From Rhodococcus sp. OK302 (GTDB taxonomy: Bacteria > Actinomycetota > Actinomycetes > Mycobacteriales > Mycobacteriaceae), in the NCBI RefSeq assembly GCF_002245895.1, contig NZ_NPJZ01000001.1, forward strand, positions 5,616,501 through 5,680,500: a stretch of 64,000 bases of DNA. The letters are read 5' to 3'. Shown here piece by piece: positions 60,779 through 64,000 of this stretch (positions within the stretch are counted from its first letter, which is position 1; every line of letters starts with the position of its first letter). Position numbers and translations under genes: made by a program. The notes under the pieces were generated by a model. The model did not search any database. It was not told the DNA's origin and was given only the letters and a program-made list of their open reading frames with translations.

Positions 60779-63757
60779 TCAGCCGGCGATCACTTCCACC
60801 GAGGAGCCTGCCCGTCCCCGAATGACGTGCAGGCGACTCGGGATCCGCTGCCGCATCTCGTCGACGTGGCTCACAATTCCGACGACTCGGCCGCCGTCAC
60901 GAAGCTCGTCCAGAACGCCCATCACAGAATCTAGGGTGTCGGCGTCGAGCGTGCCGAAGCCCTCGTCGATGAACATGGTGTCCAGAACAACTCCACCCGA
61001 TTCTGCGGCCACGACATCGGCAAGACCCAGCGCCAAAGACAGTGAAGCCAAGAAGGACTCACCACCGGAGAGCGTCTTCGCCGACCTTACGACGCCGGTG
61101 AAATCGTCGCGGATGTCGAGCCCCAGGCCACCGCGGCGACCTCGTGATCCAGCTTCGTCGCTGTGGACGAACTCGTAGCGCCCACCGGACATCCGTTGCA
61201 GGCGAACCGAAGCCGACAATGCAACTTCCTCGAGCCTCGACGCGAGCACGTACGACCGCAAGGACATCTTCCGGTTGTTCTGCCCCTTGCCTGCGATCAC
61301 GTCGGCGAGCGCCGCCAATTCGTCGTGAAGCGCCCGATGCGGCGCTACTGCCTCGTAGGCATTCTCGAGTTGAGCGGTAAACCGTTCGAGGTCTGCAACA
61401 CGATTCGCGGCCAAAGACGCTGCGGCTACAGCAGTATCGACGGCCTCGCCTCGTTCTGTTGCAACTTGCTTGGGTCCGTCGACGTCCACGGTTGTAACGT
61501 CCTGCACCGCAGCGACGTCGGGGTCGTTCAAGACTGTACGTGCAGCAACCTCGCGGTCGCGGGCCTTGCCGACCTCTGCCTCCATCGCGGCGATCCGTGC
61601 GGACGTTCGGACAGCGTCGAGTGCCGACGGAACAGTGTCGAAGCCTGCTGCCGCCGCGGCATCACTCAGTTTGGCCGACAGTTCGACAGCCCGAGTCTGC
61701 GCCCTCGTCGCATCTTCCCGGGCGTCCGACGCCGCCGAAGCAGCCGAAGCCAGTGCCTCGAATCGGGCTCGTCGGACAGCAACGCTTGAATCCTCGCCGG
61801 CGGCAGCAACAATCGCGGTGCGAATCTCCTGGGCACGAATCGTGAGTGCGGAGATTCGCTCGGCGACTGTCGCCGATTCTGTCGACACCGTTGCAGATTC
61901 CTGCTCGAGTTCGGTGTCGCGACCGTTCAGCACCGCCAGACGCGAAACCAACTCCCCCACCTGACTGGCCTTGGAATTCGCGGTATCGAGTGCTGACTGT
62001 GCCTCGGCACGCAGCCGATCAAGTTCCTCGAGATCACCCTCGCCGCCGCGAGCGATCAGTCGGTCGATTTCCAACGCAAGCGCGCTCTCCTGCTCCACAA
62101 CAGCGCTCAACGCCGATTCTGCTGCGCGTTCGCGGACTGCTGCCTTCTCGACATCTGCCTCGGTCGCACTGTCGGTTGCTGGTTGAGCGAGAGCCGGATG
62201 CTCCGGCGAGCCGCACACCTGGCAGGCGTCGCCGGGCTGGAGCGAACTTGCCAACTCTGCGGCCATACCCTCGATGCGCGTCTGCACACGGTCAAGCCAA
62301 CGCCCGCGCGCTTCCTGATGAACCTCACGGGCGTCGAGCACCTTGACGCGGACCGCCTCGGCTTGCTTACGCACGACGCGTAGTTCATGTGCCGCCGTCG
62401 CTGAATCCGTTGCCGCGGCCCGTGCCAATTCGAGTCCGGACAACGATGCTTCAGCTCGTTGCGCAGCATCGAGTTCACTTGCGACAGTGCGCAACTGATC
62501 GGGTAACTGAGCCCGCTCACGCACAATCTCTCCGGTCCGTACAGTCAACGCCGCGTGTCGCACTGACAGCGTGCGAGTCTCCGACTCCGCCGCATCTGCG
62601 TTGCGTGATTCCTCGACTACGGAGTCGAGCCGCACGATCTCGTCTCGCCACGCTCGAACCTGCGCCGCTACCTGCTCGCGCTCATCCTCCAGCGGCGGCC
62701 ACACTCCACCAGCGAAAAGGTCTGGACCACCTCGTGCCGAGTAGTTCGACACCACGCTCTCGACTGCGACGAGAGCCGACGCCACCGCCGCCTGCGCCGA
62801 TTCCGCATCTTGGGCGATAGCAGCCACGGGCTGCGCCAATTTTGCGGTAGCGAGTTCTCCGGTAACCAATGCCAGATCTGCGGCACCAGCGTTCACTGCA
62901 TTGAGATCCAGGAGTGCCCGATCTCGCCGACGCACCAGGTCGGCGGTTCGCTCCGCGACGTGCAGATTCTGATTAGCTTGCTTCGCAGCAGCTTTCGCAC
63001 TTTCCATCTCGGCCACGGTTGCGTCGCGGCCGTCCCGTGACTCTGCGAGCAGTTTGCGTGACCATTCGAGAGGATGCGCCTCGGCGCCCACTTCGAGGCC
63101 CGCCGCCGTCTCGACCCTGGCGAGCAACAACGAAACTGCCTGCTCTTTGTTGGCCAGTGCGGTGGCGCTGGCCTTCTTTTTCTCGTCGAACCAAGCCTCC
63201 ACCGACACAAATTTCTTGGTGTCGAAGAGCCGTTCGAGGAGTTTGCCGCGCTCGTCGTTCTCCGCTCGCAGGAACTTGGCGAACTCCCCCTGCGGTAGCA
63301 GGACTACCTGGAAGAATTGATCGGCGCTCATTCCCATCAGACGATTGACCTCGTCGCCGATATCAGGAATGCGGGAAAGGTTCTCGCCGCGGCCGTCCAG
63401 CCACTCCAAAGTGGCCTTGGCATTTTCCACGATCGATCCGCTGCCACGCTTTTTCGGACGCGAAAACTCTGGACTACGAACAAGTTTCAGGCGCCGTCCG
63501 CTGATGGTCACCTCGAGTGACACCTGCGGTACCGAACCTGCGGGCGCATGATCGGAGAGCAGACGCTTGCCTTCATTTCGGGCACCGGGCACCCTGCCGT
63601 ACAGAGCGAACGCCACGGCGTCGAGAACCGTGGTCTTGCCGGCGCCAGTATCTCCGTGGAGAAGGAACAGGCCGTCAGCCCCCAGTTTGTCGAAGTCGAC
63701 CTCGATGGTGTCGGCAAACGGACCGAACGCGGTGACCTCGAGTTTGTGGAGCCTCAT
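60779..63757 (-). CDS. sbcC: SbcC-like exonuclease subunit (SMC/Rad50 family ATPase)
   Basis: A 992-residue ATPase of the SbcCD nuclease, which cuts DNA hairpins and ends. The Walker A is HGDTGAGKTTVLDAVA at the N-terminus, then a long coiled coil with the zinc hook CQVCGSPEHPAL near the middle, and at the C-terminus the signature LSGGESFLASLSLALGLAD and Walker B VVLDTMFIDEGFGTLD. The ATG overlaps the stop of upstream sbcD (ATGA), so the two are coupled. It ends abutting the AI-2E gene. Confidence 0.96.
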   Translation of the reverse strand: MRLHKLEVTAFGPFADTIEVDFDKLGADGLFLLHGDTGAGKTTVLDAVAFALYGRVPGARNEGKRLLSDHAPAGSVPQVSLEVTISGRRLKLVRSPEFSRPKKRGSGSIVENAKATLEWLDGRGENLSRIPDIGDEVNRLMGMSADQFFQVVLLPQGEFAKFLRAENDERGKLLERLFDTKKFVSVEAWFDEKKKASATALANKEQAVSLLLARVETAAGLEVGAEAHPLEWSRKLLAESRDGRDATVAEMESAKAAAKQANQNLHVAERTADLVRRRDRALLDLNAVNAGAADLALVTGELATAKLAQPVAAIAQDAESAQAAVASALVAVESVVSNYSARGGPDLFAGGVWPPLEDEREQVAAQVRAWRDEIVRLDSVVEESRNADAAESETRTLSVRHAALTVRTGEIVRERAQLPDQLRTVASELDAAQRAEASLSGLELARAAATDSATAAHELRVVRKQAEAVRVKVLDAREVHQEARGRWLDRVQTRIEGMAAELASSLQPGDACQVCGSPEHPALAQPATDSATEADVEKAAVRERAAESALSAVVEQESALALEIDRLIARGGEGDLEELDRLRAEAQSALDTANSKASQVGELVSRLAVLNGRDTELEQESATVSTESATVAERISALTIRAQEIRTAIVAAAGEDSSVAVRRARFEALASAASAASDAREDATRAQTRAVELSAKLSDAAAAAGFDTVPSALDAVRTSARIAAMEAEVGKARDREVAARTVLNDPDVAAVQDVTTVDVDGPKQVATERGEAVDTAVAAASLAANRVADLERFTAQLENAYEAVAPHRALHDELAALADVIAGKGQNNRKMSLRSYVLASRLEEVALSASVRLQRMSGGRYEFVHSDEAGSRGRRGGLGLDIRDDFTGVVRSAKTLSGGESFLASLSLALGLADVVAAESGGVVLDTMFIDEGFGTLDADTLDSVMGVLDELRDGGRVVGIVSHVDEMRQRIPSRLHVIRGRAGSSVEVIAG

Positions 63758-64000
63758 GCCGTCATACCCAACTCTGCTGTCGCTTCGTCGGCGCGCTCTG
63801 CCGTGCTCAAAGCATCTTCCATCAGCTTGATCTCGCTCTCACTGGGATCGCTCCGAACAGCCGTGACAAAGCCCTGGGCAATCTCCATGTCACTGCGCCC
63901 TCGGACTGCATCACGGTATTTGAGTTCCGAATCACCTTCGGGCCGCTGCCATTCGAGATGAACGGCAAAAGGAAAACGCCCCTGTAGCAGTCGCATAGCG
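63754..64000 (-). CDS. sbcD: SbcD exonuclease subunit, C-terminal part (runs off the right edge)
   Basis: The last 81 or so residues of a protein ending RADEATAELGMTA. The visible part (MRLLQGRFPFAVHLEWQRPE, then LKYRDAVRGRSDMEIAQGFV) fits the C-terminal capping domain of SbcD/Mre11-type nucleases. The assignment rests mainly on its coupling (ATGA) to sbcC. The phosphoesterase domain is outside the window. Confidence 0.88.
   Translation of the reverse strand, partial: AMRLLQGRFPFAVHLEWQRPEGDSELKYRDAVRGRSDMEIAQGFVTAVRSDPSESEIKLMEDALSTAERADEATAELGMTA

Overview
The window looks like a chromosomal segment of a mycolic-acid actinobacterium, most probably Rhodococcus of the erythropolis/qingshengii type. 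Composition is GC-rich with GC-rich third codon positions. GTG and TTG starts and 4-base stop/start overlaps are common. Lineage-specific genes include mshB (mycothiol), fbiC (coenzyme F420), an Ag85-like mycolyltransferase, an LpqW-like lipoprotein, a KstD-type steroid dehydrogenase and a mycobacterial-type MutT2. The species assignment is inference from gene content and was not tested by comparison.

Left third (1-24.4 kb). Proline catabolism (pruB-pruA, minus strand) comes first, then a translationally coupled cyclase-family/ThDP-enzyme pair, a lipoprotein, a zinc alcohol dehydrogenase, and an MFS pump divergent from an XRE regulator. After these lies a core block that, as I recall the Mycobacterium tuberculosis map, resembles Rv1157c-Rv1188: dapC, ferredoxin, fbiC, an Rv1171-like membrane protein, mshB, lpqW, typA, mutT2, a pterin dehydratase and an Rv1157c-family secreted protein. 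A PH-domain protein pair and hemD lie inside this block.

Middle (24.4-47.4 kb). This is accessory and cell-envelope territory: a Ser-periodic repeat protein, a MarR/MFS efflux pair with a clear palindrome between them, a Tat-exported DUF1906 protein, guanine deaminase, a CPBP protease, a mycolyltransferase, class I fumarase, Mug, a WS/DGAT-like acyltransferase, lactate dehydrogenase, a cutinase-like hydrolase, a secreted GDPD, another MFS pump, a KstD-like flavoprotein and RidA. Scattered here are four very short genes (26-42 codons) with strong ribosome binding sites and no signal peptide. Two lie in tandem just upstream of the mycolyltransferase. They resemble in size and character the PorA/PorH mycomembrane channel peptides of Corynebacterium. 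Two of the loci share an 11-bp upstream element.

Right third (47.4-64 kb). A phosphotransferase-LLM oxidoreductase-TetR operon runs head-on into an aberrant His-anticodon tRNA. An RluA-type pseudouridine synthase, a fifth short peptide gene, a perfect 19-bp stem and a decayed tyrosine-recombinase pseudogene follow, which together look like the scar of an integrated element. Core genes then resume: ychF, a CD225 protein, a methyltransferase, a glutamate-synthase-like flavoprotein, cstA with its YbdD-type partner, a lipoprotein, an AI-2E family transporter, and sbcC followed by the end of sbcD at the window edge.

The most interesting candidate system is the short-peptide set, especially the 34.5-34.9 kb pair beside a mycolyltransferase. 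Next are the aberrant tRNA with the integrase scar and several clean palindromic operator candidates at divergent promoters.
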